Shown: positions 1-11,067 of the stretch, one piece after another
Layout: every line of letters starts with the position of its first letter
Position numbering within the stretch: the stretch's first letter is position 1
Source of the DNA: Hyphomonas sp.
GTDB taxonomy: Bacteria; Pseudomonadota; Alphaproteobacteria; Caulobacterales; Hyphomonadaceae
Length of the DNA stretch: 64,000 nt
Reading direction: 5' to 3'
Assembly (NCBI RefSeq): GCF_018402285.1
Contig: NZ_JAGYJH010000004.1
Coordinates: 248,001 to 312,000 of the forward strand
Program-made: the position numbers and the translations under genes
Notes under the pieces: model-generated
What the model was told of the DNA's origin: nothing
The model's database searches: none
What the model saw: only the letters and a program-made list of their open reading frames with translations

Positions 1-898
1 CAATGTCGCTCTCATGCTTGAGCAGCACGTTGAGCGTATCGCGCACGAACTGCTCGTCGAGGCTTCCGGAGTGGAGGAGCAGGAGCGTCCGCGCCCAATC
101 CACCGTCTCGGCGATGGAAGGCCGCTTCTTGATGTCGGCCTCCCGAACGGACTGAACGAAGCGCACGAGCTGGTTCAGCAACGTATCGGAAATCCCGTCC
201 ACCCGCGCCCGAACGATCCTCTGTTCCCGGACATGGTCGGGGAAGCCGATATGCAGATGCAGGCAGCGCCGCTTCAGCGCGTCGCCCAGCTCGCGGACAT
301 TGTTTGAGGTCAGGATGACGATCGGCGGCACTTTCGCCCGGATGGTGCCGATTTCCGGAACAGACACCTGATAATCGGAGAGCACTTCCAGCAGGAACGC
401 CTCGAACGCCTCATCGGACTTGTCGATTTCGTCGATCAGCAGGATCGAGCCACTGTCCTGCTGCATGGCGTGGAGCAGGGGGCGCGCTTCCAGGAATTGC
501 GGCGAGAAGAACAGGTCTTCAAAGTCAGCGAGCTTGCCCAGCGACTTGCTGAGATTATCAGCCTCGCCGATCAGCTCGTTGAGCTTCTCTTTCAGGATCT
601 GCGTGTACAGCAGCTGCTTGCCGTATTTCCACTCATACAGCGCCTTGCCTTCATCGAGGCCCTCATAGCATTGCAGGCGGATGATCGGCAGGTCGAGCCA
701 GCGGCCGAGTGAGGCGGCAAGGTCGGTCTTGCCGACGCCTGCCGGGCCTTCGATCAGGATCGGCTTGCGAAGGCCATGGGCGAGATACACCGCTGTCGAA
801 ATCTGCGCGGTGGAGATATAGCCGGCGGTGCCGAGCCCTGCGGTGATTGCCTCGATCGAGGTCAGCGGCTCGTAGCCAGTCATTGCGTCTTTTGCCAT
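1..898 (-). CDS. MoxR-family AAA+ ATPase (5' part, runs off the window)
   Basis: The minus strand is open from an ATG at 898 to the window edge, giving about 299 residues of a protein whose C-terminus lies outside. It has a Walker A motif (GPAGVGKT) at about residues 49-56, a Walker B segment ending LLIDEIDKS at about 160, and sensor-1 (ILTSNN) further on, in the order typical of MoxR/COG0714 ATPases. These act as chaperone-like ATPases with a von Willebrand factor A partner (CoxE type), which would be expected downstream but is not visible here. A second in-frame ATG at 883 is possible; neither start has a clear ribosome binding site. The MoxR family call is firm; the specific client is unknown. 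Confidence 0.85.
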   Translation of the reverse strand, partial: MAKDAMTGYEPLTSIEAITAGLGTAGYISTAQISTAVYLAHGLRKPILIEGPAGVGKTDLAASLGRWLDLPIIRLQCYEGLDEGKALYEWKYGKQLLYTQILKEKLNELIGEADNLSKSLGKLADFEDLFFSPQFLEARPLLHAMQQDSGSILLIDEIDKSDEAFEAFLLEVLSDYQVSVPEIGTIRAKVPPIVILTSNNVRELGDALKRRCLHLHIGFPDHVREQRIVRARVDGISDTLLNQLVRFVQSVREADIKKRPSIAETVDWARTLLLLHSGSLDEQFVRDTLNVLLKHESDI

Positions 899-1013
899 GT
901 CAAAGGGGTAGGGGTGGCCGGGGTGAGTGGCAAGCACTCACGCTAGGGCAATTTGGCCGCCCGTGCACAACCTCGCAGCATAGTCTGGATGACAGGCCCG
1001 CCCCTCCGGCGCT

Positions 1014-3227
1014 ATGCCGGGATCAGCCATGGCCGTCGCCCGAATCCTCTTCACCCTGCCGCTGCCCGAACCGTTCGACTACGCGGTGCCCGACGGCATG
1101 GTGCTTGAGCCGGGAGCCTATGTCGCTGCGCCCGTCGGCCCGCATGACCGGCTCGGCATCGTGGTCGACCTGCTCGGCGATGAGGTCGCCGCCGGACGCA
1201 AGCTCAAGGCGGTCAACGCGGTCTATGGCGCCCCGCCGATGGGAGCCCCGATGCGCGAGTTTCTGGCATGGGTCGCGCGCTACACGGTTACCCATCCGGG
1301 GCAGGTCCTGTCGATGGCGCTCCGGGCGCGGGAGGGCCTGCTGCCGTCCCCTGTCGAGATACGCTACCGCGCGACCGGGAAGCTCCCGGAGAGGATGACG
1401 CCGGCCCGCCAGAAGGTTCTGGAAGTGTACCGGAGTGACCGGAAGTGGCCAGGAATGGCCGGAAATGACCTCCTGTTGGCAGCGTCTGACATCGCCTTGG
1501 CCGCAGAAGTGTCTTCAGGTGTCGTTAAGGGGATGGCCGATGCGGGTGCCCTTGAGCCTGTGGAAATCGAGACGGACCTGCCCTTTGCGATACCGGATCC
1601 GGGCCGCAAGGGCGCCGTTCTGACAGGTGAGCAGGCCCTTGCGGCCGGAGAATTGACCAAGGCTATCCACGCCGGTGGCTTCTCCGCCTTCCTGCTCGAC
1701 GGGGTGACCGGGTCGGGCAAGACGGAAGTGTATTTCGAGGCTATCGCCGAGACTCTGAAGTCTGATCCAGAGGCGCAAGTCCTTGTCCTGCTTCCGGAAA
1801 TTGCACTGACGCAGGCGATCCTCGCCCGATTCGAGGCCCGCTTTGGCGCGGCCCCGGCGCCCTGGCATTCCGGCCTCAACCCCAAGGACCGCCGCCGCAC
1901 CTGGCGCGAGGCTGTCCACGGGAGAGCGCGGATCGTCATCGGTGCCCGCTCGGCGCTTTTCCTGCCCTATCGCAAGCTGCGCCTGATCATCGTCGACGAA
2001 GAGCACGACACCTCCTTCAAGCAGGAGGACGGCGTCACCTACCACGCCCGTGATCTGGCGGTCATGAGAGCCAAGCTTGAAGGCGGACAAGTCATCCTCG
2101 CCTCCGCAACGCCCGCGCTGGAAACTGCCGTAAATGCTGAGGCCGGGCGATATGTACACCTCAGGCTGGCGGCGCGGCCGGGGGCGTCGCGCTTGCCGGA
2201 TATCGAGCTTGTAGACCTGCGAAAAGCCCCGCCAGGCAAAGGCAAATGGCTCTCCCCTGTGCTCGAACGCGCCTTGCTCGAAACGTTTGGCAATGGCGAA
2301 CAATCCCTCCTGTTCCTCAACCGGCGCGGATACGCCCCCCTCGTCATCTGCAAGGCCTGCGGGGAAAGGCTCAAAACACCCGGCACCGAGAACTGGCTGA
2401 CCGAGCACCGCTACTCCGGTCGCCTTGTCTGCCATGTGACAGGCTATTCGATCCCCAAGCCCGCCAAATGTCCCCAATGCGGGGCGCCTGATTCGCTGAT
2501 GGGGGTCGGGCCCGGCGTGGAGCGGGTCGCCGAGGAAGTGCGCGCCTTGCTGCCCACCGCCCGTATCGAGATTTTCTCGTCAGATACAGCGCAAGGCGCG
2601 GATGTTACCCGCAGCCTTGTCGAACGCATGGAGCAGGGCGAGATCGATGTGATGATCGGCACCCAGATCGTGGCGAAAGGGCACAACTTCCCCAATCTGA
2701 CGCTTGTGGGCGTGGTAGATGCCGATAGCGGCCTGAAAGGCGGTGACCTGCGGGCGGGTGAGCGAACCTACCAGTTGCTCAGCCAGGTGGCTGGCCGGGC
2801 AGGGCGCGCAGACCGCCCCGGCCGGGCGCTGGTGCAGACCTATGCCCCCGATAACCCGGCGATGGAGGCGCTGGCGGCCAATGACCGGGACGGCTTCCTG
2901 CAGACCGAGCGGGATGTGCGCGCCGAGCTTGTCTTGCCGCCATTTGGCCGTCTGGCGGCATTGATCCTGTCGGCGCCGTCTGCAGAACTTGTGGATAAAA
3001 CCTCGCTGGAGATCGCAGCAGCGGCGCCCAACGGGGAGGGGATTGAGGTGTTTGGGCCAGCGCCTGCGCCCATTACCGTGCTGCGTGGACGCCACCGCCG
3101 GCGTTTCCTGATCAAGAGTCCCAGAATCATTGACCTTTCAGCCTACATGACCGCATGGACGGGTCGCCTGAAACTCCCCGCACAGGTGCGGATTTCAATC
3201 GACATCGATCCTTATTCTTTCCTGTAA
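1014..3227 (+). CDS. priA: Primosomal protein N' (replication restart helicase PriA)
   Basis: PriA is the superfamily 2 helicase that recognises stalled forks and reloads the replisome. The 737-residue product has an N-terminal DNA-binding domain (FDYAVPDG early on), Walker A GVTGSGKT at 230-237, a DEEH box at 328-331 and the conserved GTQIVAKGHNFPNLTLVGVV stretch. The Cys-rich insertion is reduced. Cys446, Cys449, Cys486 and Cys489 are present, and Cys473 is kept. The positions that align with the other three ligands of the second zinc site are Thr455, Thr458 and Thr476. An alternative start at 1029 (MAVARILF) would drop five residues. The gene stands alone, divergent from the MoxR gene. Confidence 0.95.
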   Translation: MPGSAMAVARILFTLPLPEPFDYAVPDGMVLEPGAYVAAPVGPHDRLGIVVDLLGDEVAAGRKLKAVNAVYGAPPMGAPMREFLAWVARYTVTHPGQVLSMALRAREGLLPSPVEIRYRATGKLPERMTPARQKVLEVYRSDRKWPGMAGNDLLLAASDIALAAEVSSGVVKGMADAGALEPVEIETDLPFAIPDPGRKGAVLTGEQALAAGELTKAIHAGGFSAFLLDGVTGSGKTEVYFEAIAETLKSDPEAQVLVLLPEIALTQAILARFEARFGAAPAPWHSGLNPKDRRRTWREAVHGRARIVIGARSALFLPYRKLRLIIVDEEHDTSFKQEDGVTYHARDLAVMRAKLEGGQVILASATPALETAVNAEAGRYVHLRLAARPGASRLPDIELVDLRKAPPGKGKWLSPVLERALLETFGNGEQSLLFLNRRGYAPLVICKACGERLKTPGTENWLTEHRYSGRLVCHVTGYSIPKPAKCPQCGAPDSLMGVGPGVERVAEEVRALLPTARIEIFSSDTAQGADVTRSLVERMEQGEIDVMIGTQIVAKGHNFPNLTLVGVVDADSGLKGGDLRAGERTYQLLSQVAGRAGRADRPGRALVQTYAPDNPAMEALAANDRDGFLQTERDVRAELVLPPFGRLAALILSAPSAELVDKTSLEIAAAAPNGEGIEVFGPAPAPITVLRGRHRRRFLIKSPRIIDLSAYMTAWTGRLKLPAQVRISIDIDPYSFL

Positions 3228-3420
3228 AAGGTCATTCCCCTCAGCACGCCGCATTCGCGGCCATTTCGCCGCATCGCGGTGGGCGGTGGCCCTGTTGTCA
3301 GCGGTAATTTCTAATGATAAGCGCCGCACAGCCTCGGGGGGGTGCCCGTTATGCGAGCGCCGCCGGCCTGACATTTATTAGGGCACTTCCGCCCCCTAAC
3401 TGAGACGGATTTTCAAGACC

Positions 3421-3981
3421 TTGCCTGCCTCGAACGTGATCCAGACAAGCGAAACGGCCCAGCGCTACGCTCGCGCCCTCTTTGATTTGGCGCAAGACAA
3501 GGGCGAGCTAGCCGCAATCCATAAGGATTTCAGGGGTTTCGCCGCACTCATCAAGACGTCGGCTGACCTCCGGACGCTGCTCGACTCGCCCGCCTTCAGC
3601 CGGGAAGTGAAGATTTCTGCCCTTGCTGAAATCGCGAAGAAGGCTGGATATTCGTCCCTGTTCGGCAAGTTTCTCGGCACGATGGCCACCAATGGCCGCG
3701 CCAGGGATATACTCGGCGCAGAATTCGCGTTTGACCAGTTTTATGCCAAACAGCGCGGCGTGCAGCGCGCAATTGTCCGCACCGCAAAAGAAATGACCGG
3801 CGCTGAAAAGGCCCGGATCGAATCGCTGCTCGCCAAAGTGGTTGGCGGCGAAGTTGAACTTACCAGCGAAGTCGATGCTTCGCTGATCGGCGGCATCCAG
3901 CTGCGCCTAGGCTCCAAGCTTGTGGACGCCAGCGTCGCCAAGAAACTTGAACGCATGAACACCGTGATGAAGGGAGCATAA
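3421..3981 (+). CDS. atpH: F0F1 ATP synthase subunit delta
   Basis: The delta subunit joins the F1 head to the peripheral stalk of ATP synthase. The product has 186 residues, the usual length, with the N-terminal six-helix pattern ([14 protein letters not shown]) and the C-terminal signature [23 protein letters not shown]. The start is a TTG at 3421; an in-frame GTG at 3436 is the alternative, and neither has a strong ribosome binding site. It is the first gene of a tight atpHAGDC cluster (8 bases before atpA). F0 genes are not in the window, as is normal for alphaproteobacteria, where F0 and F1 operons are separate. Confidence 0.95.
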   Translation: MPASNVIQTSETAQRYARALFDLAQDKGELAAIHKDFRGFAALIKTSADLRTLLDSPAFSREVKISALAEIAKKAGYSSLFGKFLGTMATNGRARDILGAEFAFDQFYAKQRGVQRAIVRTAKEMTGAEKARIESLLAKVVGGEVELTSEVDASLIGGIQLRLGSKLVDASVAKKLERMNTVMKGA

Positions 3982-3989
3982 GAAGCTCG

Positions 3990-5525
3990 ATGGACATTTC
4001 ACCTGCAGAAATTTCGGGCATCCTGAAGTCTCAGATCGAGAATTTCGGCGTCGAAGCTGAAGTCTCGGATGTTGGACAGGTGCTTTCCGTTGGCGACGGT
4101 ATCGCCCGCGTCTACGGCCTCGACAGCGTCCAGGCCGGCGAACTCGTCGAGTTCGATGGCGGCATCAAGGGCATGGCGCTGAACCTCGAGAAAGACAATG
4201 TCGGCGTCGTGATCTTCGGCGAAGACCGCAATATCAAGGAAGGCGACACTGTAAAGCGCACCTCCGAGATCGTTGCGGCGCCTGTGGGTAAGGGGCTCCT
4301 GGGCCGCGTCGTGAACGCTCTGGGCGAGCCGATCGATGGCAAAGGCCCGCTGAAGGACCTCGCTGGCCGTTCGCAGGTCGACGTGAAGGCCCCTGGCATC
4401 ATTCCGCGTAAATCCGTTCACGAGCCCATGATGACCGGCATCAAGGCCATCGATGGCATGATCCCGGTCGGGCGTGGTCAGCGCGAGCTGATCATCGGTG
4501 ACCGCCAGACCGGCAAGACCGCGATTTGCATCGACACGATCCTGAACCAGAAGCCGACCAATGACGCGGCCAAGTCCGACAAGGACAAGCTGTTCTGCGT
4601 CTATGTCGCCATCGGTCAGAAGCGCTCGACCGTGGCTCAGGTCGTCAAGGCCCTCGAAGAGCGCGGCGCCCTTGATTACACGATCGTTGTTTCGGCAACA
4701 GCTTCGGAATCGGCTCCGCTTCAGTATCTTGCGCCTTTCACCGGCTGCACGATGGGCGAGTGGTTCCGTGACAATGGCATGCACGCCCTGATCATCTATG
4801 ATGACCTCTCCAAGCAGGCTGTTGCGTATCGTCAGATGTCGCTGCTGCTTCGCCGGCCGCCTGGCCGCGAGGCCTATCCGGGCGACGTGTTCTACCTTCA
4901 CTCGCGCCTTCTCGAGCGCGCCGCTAAGCTGAACGATGACAACGGCAATGGTTCGCTGACGGCCCTGCCGATCATCGAAACCCAGGCCAACGACGTTTCG
5001 GCCTATATTCCGACCAATGTGATCTCGATCACCGATGGCCAGATCTTCCTCGAAACCGACCTCTTCAACTCGGGTATCCGCCCTGCGGTGAACGTCGGTC
5101 TGTCGGTGTCCCGTGTGGGGTCTGCTGCCCAGACGAAGGCGATGAAGAAAGTCGCCGGTTCGATGAAGGGTGAACTGGCCCAGTATCGCGAGATGGCCGC
5201 CTTTGCGAAGTTCGGTTCCGACCTCGACGCCGCAACCCAGCGCCTGCTGAACCGGGGCGCGCGCCTGACGGAGCTTCTGAAGCAGCCGCAATACTCGCCG
5301 CTGCTGATGGAAGAGCAGGTCGTGATCATCTATGCCGGTACGCGCGGCTATCTCGACAAGGTCGCCCTCAAGGACGTGACCCGTTACGAGAAGGAACTGC
5401 TCGTGCACCTGCGCGGCGCGAAGAAAGAGCTGCTCGCCAAGCTTCGCGAGAAGAAAGAACTCACCAGCGAGATCGAAGACGAAGTCAAGAAAACGCTGGA
5501 CGATTTCACTTCGAAATTCGCCTGA
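3990..5525 (+). CDS. atpA: F0F1 ATP synthase subunit alpha
   Basis: The alpha subunit forms the non-catalytic nucleotide sites of the F1 hexamer. The 511-residue product has the beta-barrel start ([19 protein letters not shown]), the P-loop GDRQTGKT at 170-177, and the family signature [17 protein letters not shown]. Length and domain order are complete. It starts 8 bases after atpH and is followed after 35 bases by atpG, so the genes are probably co-transcribed. Confidence 0.98.
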   Translation: MDISPAEISGILKSQIENFGVEAEVSDVGQVLSVGDGIARVYGLDSVQAGELVEFDGGIKGMALNLEKDNVGVVIFGEDRNIKEGDTVKRTSEIVAAPVGKGLLGRVVNALGEPIDGKGPLKDLAGRSQVDVKAPGIIPRKSVHEPMMTGIKAIDGMIPVGRGQRELIIGDRQTGKTAICIDTILNQKPTNDAAKSDKDKLFCVYVAIGQKRSTVAQVVKALEERGALDYTIVVSATASESAPLQYLAPFTGCTMGEWFRDNGMHALIIYDDLSKQAVAYRQMSLLLRRPPGREAYPGDVFYLHSRLLERAAKLNDDNGNGSLTALPIIETQANDVSAYIPTNVISITDGQIFLETDLFNSGIRPAVNVGLSVSRVGSAAQTKAMKKVAGSMKGELAQYREMAAFAKFGSDLDAATQRLLNRGARLTELLKQPQYSPLLMEEQVVIIYAGTRGYLDKVALKDVTRYEKELLVHLRGAKKELLAKLREKKELTSEIEDEVKKTLDDFTSKFA

Positions 5526-5560
5526 TCTGTTGACTGAACCAAGGACGGTAAAGGCCTGAC

Positions 5561-6439
5561 ATGCCCAGCTTGAAGGACCTTAAGAACCGGATCGGAAGCG
5601 TGAAATCCACGCAGAAGATCACGAAAGCCATGCAGCTTGTTGCTGCGGCCAAGCTTAAGCGCGCGCAGGACGCGGCAACGGCTGCGCGTCCCTATGCTGA
5701 GCGGCTTGCTGCCGTTCTGGCAAATCTGGCTGCGACGACCGGACAGGGCGGCCCGAAGCTGCTTTCGGGGAACGGGAATGACCAGACCCATCTGATCGTT
5801 GTCATGACGGCAGAGCGCGGCCTTGCTGGCGGTTTCAATGCGTATGTGGCCAAGCTGGCCCGCTTGAAGATCCAGCAGCTCCAGGCTGAAGGCAAGACCG
5901 TCAAGCTTCTGACCATCGGCAAGAAGGGCCGGGAAGTCCTGGCCCGTGAACACAGCGGGCTGTTCGTCGGGCATGTCAGCCTGTCTGATGTGAAGAGCAA
6001 CAACTTCACTGACGCGGCCCTGTCGGTCGGGCAGATGCTGACCCAGGGCTTTGAAAAGGGCGAGTTCGATGTTGCAACGTTGATCTATTCCCAGTTCAAG
6101 AACGTGCTGTCTCAGGTTCCGACCGCGCAGCAGCTGATTCCGGCCAAGGCACCGGAAGGGGCTCCTGTGATCGATCTTGGCGGCGCGCAGTACCTCTACG
6201 AGCCCTCCGAAGAGGCCATTCTCGAGGCGCTTCTGCCGCGTTACATCAATACCCAGATCCTGTCGGCCATGCTGGAAAGCTCGGCCGGTGAGCAGGCGAG
6301 CCGCATGACCGCCATGGACAATGCGACCCGCAACGCAAAGGACCTGATCAAGGCGCTGAACCTCAAATACAACCGCGCCCGCCAGGCACAGATTACCAAG
6401 GAGCTGATCGAGATCATCTCCGGGGCCGAAGCCCTCTAG
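5561..6439 (+). CDS. atpG: F0F1 ATP synthase subunit gamma
   Basis: Gamma is the central rotating shaft of F1. The 292-residue product begins with the diagnostic MPSLKDLKNRIGSVKSTQKI and ends with the conserved C-terminal helix (YNRARQAQITKELIEIISGAEAL), so it is full length. It lies third in the atp operon, 35 bases after atpA and 46 before atpD. Confidence 0.97.
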   Translation: MPSLKDLKNRIGSVKSTQKITKAMQLVAAAKLKRAQDAATAARPYAERLAAVLANLAATTGQGGPKLLSGNGNDQTHLIVVMTAERGLAGGFNAYVAKLARLKIQQLQAEGKTVKLLTIGKKGREVLAREHSGLFVGHVSLSDVKSNNFTDAALSVGQMLTQGFEKGEFDVATLIYSQFKNVLSQVPTAQQLIPAKAPEGAPVIDLGGAQYLYEPSEEAILEALLPRYINTQILSAMLESSAGEQASRMTAMDNATRNAKDLIKALNLKYNRARQAQITKELIEIISGAEAL

Positions 6440-6455
6440 CAACCAACCTTTTTAA

Positions 6456-7913
<1,458 letters not shown>

Positions 7914-7924
7914 GGATCTGACGG

Positions 7925-8332
7925 ATGGCTGACAAGCTTCACTTTTCGCTCGTTTCACCGGCCCGAGAGCTTTTCGCAGGCGCGGTTGACCACGTGATTG
8001 CTCCGGGCACGGAAGGTGAGTTTGGCGTTCTGGTGAACCACGCGCCATTCATGACCACCCTGAAGAACGGCGTCGTGCGCGTGCTTGAGGGCGATGTTGT
8101 GCGGCATCGTTTCTATGTGCGCGGCGGATTTGCGGATGTGACGCCCGCTGGCCTGACCATTCTCGCCGAAGAGGCACGCAGCCTCTCGGACGTGAACGCG
8201 CAGGAGATCGATGTTGAGATCGAAGCAGCAAGGCTCAAGCTTCTTGAACTCGACAAGGACGACACCCGGCGGGTGGTGTTCGAGCATCAGATTTCTTATC
8301 TTGAGGGCCTGCGCAACGCGCTCGCGAACTGA
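7925..8332 (+). CDS. atpC: F0F1 ATP synthase subunit epsilon
   Basis: Epsilon is the small rotor subunit that couples to gamma and can inhibit ATP hydrolysis. The 135-residue product shows the N-terminal beta-sandwich pattern (FSLVSPARELFAGAVDHVIAPGTEGEFGVLVNHAPF) and a C-terminal helical part. It is the last gene of the operon, followed 21 bases later by an intrinsic terminator. Confidence 0.96.
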   Translation: MADKLHFSLVSPARELFAGAVDHVIAPGTEGEFGVLVNHAPFMTTLKNGVVRVLEGDVVRHRFYVRGGFADVTPAGLTILAEEARSLSDVNAQEIDVEIEAARLKLLELDKDDTRRVVFEHQISYLEGLRNALAN

Positions 8333-8353
8333 TCAGGATACATTCTGATCAAG

Positions 8354-8384
8354 AAAATCCCCGGCAGAGATGCCGGGGATTTTT
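8354..8384 (+). terminator. Intrinsic terminator of the atp operon
   Basis: A perfect 13-bp stem (8354-8366 with 8371-8383) encloses a GAGA tetraloop and runs into a T-rich tract. It sits 21 bases after the atpC stop codon. Confidence 0.92.
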
Positions 8385-8406
8385 CTGTTTTGGCTGCGAT
8401 GAAGCG

Positions 8407-9192
8407 TCAGACAAACAGGGCAATTGTCTGGCGGCCAACCATGACGGGCTGACGGTCCTTGTTCCAGAGCAGCATCTCCTGGCTGGAATAGCCATTGCGC
8501 GCGGTCTGGGCGACATGCCTCGCCAGAAACCAGCGATCCTGCGTTTCGATTTCCTCGGTGAGGAACTCGGCCATCCAGGTCATTGAGCTTATGCGCCCGG
8601 GCTCCTTGAACATGCTCATGGCCGCTGGCGGCGGCGCATCTGCAAGGGCCAGCAATGAGACGGCGTCCATGGGCATGGCTTCATCCTTGTGACGCATCCA
8701 GATCGACACATCAGCCCTGTCTGCGCCCGAGAGCGGCATGGCGCCGCCCGCGATCAGCAGATCAAAATTCTGCGCAAAGGCGGGGCCCTGATGATTGCGG
8801 AAATAGGGCTTCACGTCTTCCGGATTGAGGACGTCAGGTGCCGGCAGATCGGCGAAGTTCAGTGAGGACGCGCGCGAAGCGCCAAAAGTGAAGATGCAGT
8901 CTGCCAGTACGCCCTCATCGCCTGTCATCCGTGCAGACACAAAGATGGTGTTCTTGCCCTGCCGGAGCACTTCAGCCTTGCAGGTGACTTGCCCGTTAAC
9001 AGGGCCAACGAATGCCACCTGTACGGCGCGCACGGGAAGGCCGGGGGCGAGCGTGCGTGCAGTCTCCAGGCAGAGTGCGGCGGTGAGCCCTCCATAGGCC
9101 GTGCGGCCCTGCATCCAGGTTTCTGGAATATGTGTTGATCGCGCGTTCGGGCCAGAGTCCGAAATCGAGGCCAGCAGATCGGTGTAGTTCAT
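8407..9192 (-). CDS. Acyl-CoA thioesterase family protein (double hot-dog fold)
   Basis: The 261-residue product resembles the TesB/4HBT_3-like thioesterases. It has the N-terminal hot-dog pattern (MQGRTAYGGLTAALCLETA, then LPVRAVQVAFVGPV) and a second hot-dog half ending in the segment with DRWFLARHVAQTARNGYSSQEMLLW. Such enzymes hydrolyse acyl-CoA thioesters; the substrate here cannot be told. An AGGAG ribosome binding site lies about 8 bases ahead of the ATG. It is downstream of the ferredoxin gene but separated from it by a terminator, so it is probably transcribed on its own. Confidence 0.85.
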   Translation of the reverse strand: MNYTDLLASISDSGPNARSTHIPETWMQGRTAYGGLTAALCLETARTLAPGLPVRAVQVAFVGPVNGQVTCKAEVLRQGKNTIFVSARMTGDEGVLADCIFTFGASRASSLNFADLPAPDVLNPEDVKPYFRNHQGPAFAQNFDLLIAGGAMPLSGADRADVSIWMRHKDEAMPMDAVSLLALADAPPPAAMSMFKEPGRISSMTWMAEFLTEEIETQDRWFLARHVAQTARNGYSSQEMLLWNKDRQPVMVGRQTIALFV

Positions 9193-9270
9193 CGTCAGGC
9201 TCCTGGGAGGGCAGGGTATGGCGCCTTTTCATCATGGTTCCGAAAAGGAACCAATAGATAACGTTGGGGC

Positions 9271-9305
9271 AAATGAAAACGCCCCGGCCCTGGGGGCCGG
9301 GGCGT
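9271..9305 (-). terminator. Intrinsic terminator after the ferredoxin gene
   Basis: A 12-bp GC-rich stem (9279-9290 with 9294-9305) has a three-base loop. On the minus strand it is followed by TTTTCATTT. It lies 24 bases downstream of the ferredoxin stop codon and separates it from the thioesterase gene. Confidence 0.85.
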
Positions 9306-9328
9306 GAAGGATTGGCTGTGAGCAAGAC

Positions 9329-9649
9329 CTAGTGCTGGCTCTCCGGCGTGGAGACGCGCAGGCCATCGAGTGCATCGCTGACCTTGATCTGACAGGAAAG
9401 GCGCGAATTGGGGCGCACATTCTCGGCGAAGTCGAGCATCGACTTTTCCATCTCTTCCTGAGCGCCGGCCTTATCGAGGAAGGCTTCGTCAACATAGACA
9501 TGGCAGGTGGCGCAGGCGCAGGCGCCGCCGCAATCAGCATCAATTCCGGGAATGGAATTCTTGATCGCCGCTTCCATTACAGATTCGCCGTTCTTCGCCT
9601 CCACCGTGCGTTCGGTGCCATCGTGCGAAATGTAGGTGATCTTTGCCAT
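9329..9649 (-). CDS. [2Fe-2S] ferredoxin (putidaredoxin/adrenodoxin type)
   Basis: The 106-residue product has the cluster ligands in the adrenodoxin-type spacing: C-x5-C-x2-C within [11 protein letters not shown] and a fourth Cys in [17 protein letters not shown] near the C-terminus. It would carry electrons from the FAD reductase encoded just upstream to an oxygenase such as a cytochrome P450, none of which is in the window. Its ribosome binding site (AAGGAG) overlaps the stop codon of the reductase gene, so the two are likely translated together. Confidence 0.93.
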   Translation of the reverse strand: MAKITYISHDGTERTVEAKNGESVMEAAIKNSIPGIDADCGGACACATCHVYVDEAFLDKAGAQEEMEKSMLDFAENVRPNSRLSCQIKVSDALDGLRVSTPESQH

Positions 9650-9666
9650 TTGGATTTCCGTCTCCT

Positions 9667-10911
9667 TCAGGCCGCAGCTTTTGCGGCGATGTCTTTCATT
9701 GGGATTGATACGTCGCTGAGCACATCAGGCGCAATCTTTGCGCCCGACATGATGAGTTTCTTGGATGCCAGGAACTCCGGCGGGCTGTTGACGGCGTCCG
9801 CGGCGATGAGCGTGCCGTTGCGCATGTAGAAGGCGGCAAACTTCCGATCCGTCGGATCACCCCGCAGGACGATGGTGTCATAGTCCGTGCTGAGGCCGGC
9901 GATCTGAAGTTTGAGGTCGTACTGGTCCGACCAGAACCAGGGACAGTCTTCAGATGGACGGGGTTGGCCGAGAATGGCCGCGGCGACGAGTTTGCCTTGC
10001 TCGATGGCGTTGTGGACGCTTTCGAGACGGCCTGTACGGCCGTAATGAACCAGCGGGCGGCTGGCGCAGTCTCCGGCAGCGAAGACGTGCGGATCGGATG
10101 TGCGCCCGTCCCGGTCGGTCAGGATGCCGTTGGAGCAGGCGATACCGGCGTCCTTTGCCAGTTCTTCATTGGGCACGATGCCGATCCCGACGAGGACAAT
10201 GTCTGCGGGCAGCTTTGCGCCATCAGCCAGGACGGCAGCGCTGATCTGGCCGTCCTTGCCTTCAAGATGCGACAGCGCTGTGCTGGTGAGGATCTTGACG
10301 CCCCTGGCGCTGTGCTCATCGGCGAAGAACGCGCTCATCACTGGGCTGGTGACGCGGGCGAGCACGCGCGGCGCCATTTCCAGGACGGTGACATCGAGAC
10401 CCATGGTGCGGGCGACCGCAGCGGCCTCCAGGCCGATATAGCCAGCGCCGATGATGACCATGCGGCGGCCTTCGACCATTTGCGGGCGGATGCGCTCGAC
10501 ATCCGACAGGCTGCGCAAATCATGCACGCCGGCAAGATTTGCGCCCTGGCAGGCAAGCGCGCGCGGGCGCGAACCGGTGGCAATCACGAGCGCATCATAG
10601 GGAAGCTCCGCGCCATGTTGGATATGCGCGATGCGCGCGGCGCGGTCGATTGAAGTGACGCGGGAGCCCAGCATGACTTCGATCTTGTTGTCCTCATACC
10701 AGGAGGCTGGGCGGAAATACAGGCGTTCCTCAGCCATCTCGCCCTTCATGTAGGCTTTGGAGAGCGGCGGGCGCTGATAGGGAATGGCTGCCTCTTCGCC
10801 GACAAGTGTAAGTGCGCCCGTATAGCCCCCCTGACGCAAGGATTGCACAGCCTGAGCGGCCGCCTGGCCAGCACCGGCTATTACAATCCTTTTTGCGTCT
10901 GAAAGGTCCAC
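9667..10911 (-). CDS. FAD-dependent NAD(P)H:ferredoxin reductase
   Basis: The 414-residue flavoprotein has an N-terminal FAD-binding GAGQAAAQA motif (a variant of GxGxxG), the FAD/NAD segment ATGSRPR, an NAD(P)H-binding [13 protein letters not shown] and a second FAD site ending in VFAAGDC. This order is that of putidaredoxin/rhodocoxin reductases. It passes electrons to the [2Fe-2S] ferredoxin encoded 17 bases downstream. A palindrome at 10934-10947 lies just ahead of the gene and may be an operator. Confidence 0.93.
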   Translation of the reverse strand: MDLSDAKRIVIAGAGQAAAQAVQSLRQGGYTGALTLVGEEAAIPYQRPPLSKAYMKGEMAEERLYFRPASWYEDNKIEVMLGSRVTSIDRAARIAHIQHGAELPYDALVIATGSRPRALACQGANLAGVHDLRSLSDVERIRPQMVEGRRMVIIGAGYIGLEAAAVARTMGLDVTVLEMAPRVLARVTSPVMSAFFADEHSARGVKILTSTALSHLEGKDGQISAAVLADGAKLPADIVLVGIGIVPNEELAKDAGIACSNGILTDRDGRTSDPHVFAAGDCASRPLVHYGRTGRLESVHNAIEQGKLVAAAILGQPRPSEDCPWFWSDQYDLKLQIAGLSTDYDTIVLRGDPTDRKFAAFYMRNGTLIAADAVNSPPEFLASKKLIMSGAKIAPDVLSDVSIPMKDIAAKAAA

Positions 10912-10933
10912 GACGCCCCCTGATCCCTATTGG

Positions 10934-10947
10934 TGACGCAAGCGTCA
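10934..10947. promoter_or_regulatory. Inverted repeat, candidate operator ahead of the ferredoxin reductase
   Basis: The sequence TGACGCAAGCGTCA has 6-bp arms and a 2-base centre. It lies 23-36 bases upstream of the reductase start, in the divergent region shared with tsaE. I do not recognise the regulator. Confidence 0.4.
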
Positions 10948-11067
10948 TCTTTCGACTGGTTCTAAGCAGTTGTAGCGCGACCCGCAAGCACTGCAAGCCG
11001 GGTCACTCCGTCACATACTGCGGTTAAACCGAGGTTGCGCAAGGTCAGCGCAAGGCTAGGAAGAAGT

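Noticed and set aside
3228..3420. Promoter or RNA element ahead of atpH
   Set aside because: A promoter must exist, but I found no -35/-10 pair with acceptable spacing; TTGTCA at 3295-3300 has no partner.
3999..5408. Long minus-strand frame of 469 codons opposite atpA
   Set aside because: It lies entirely antisense to a highly conserved gene and has no family features; GC-rich codon bias produces such frames.
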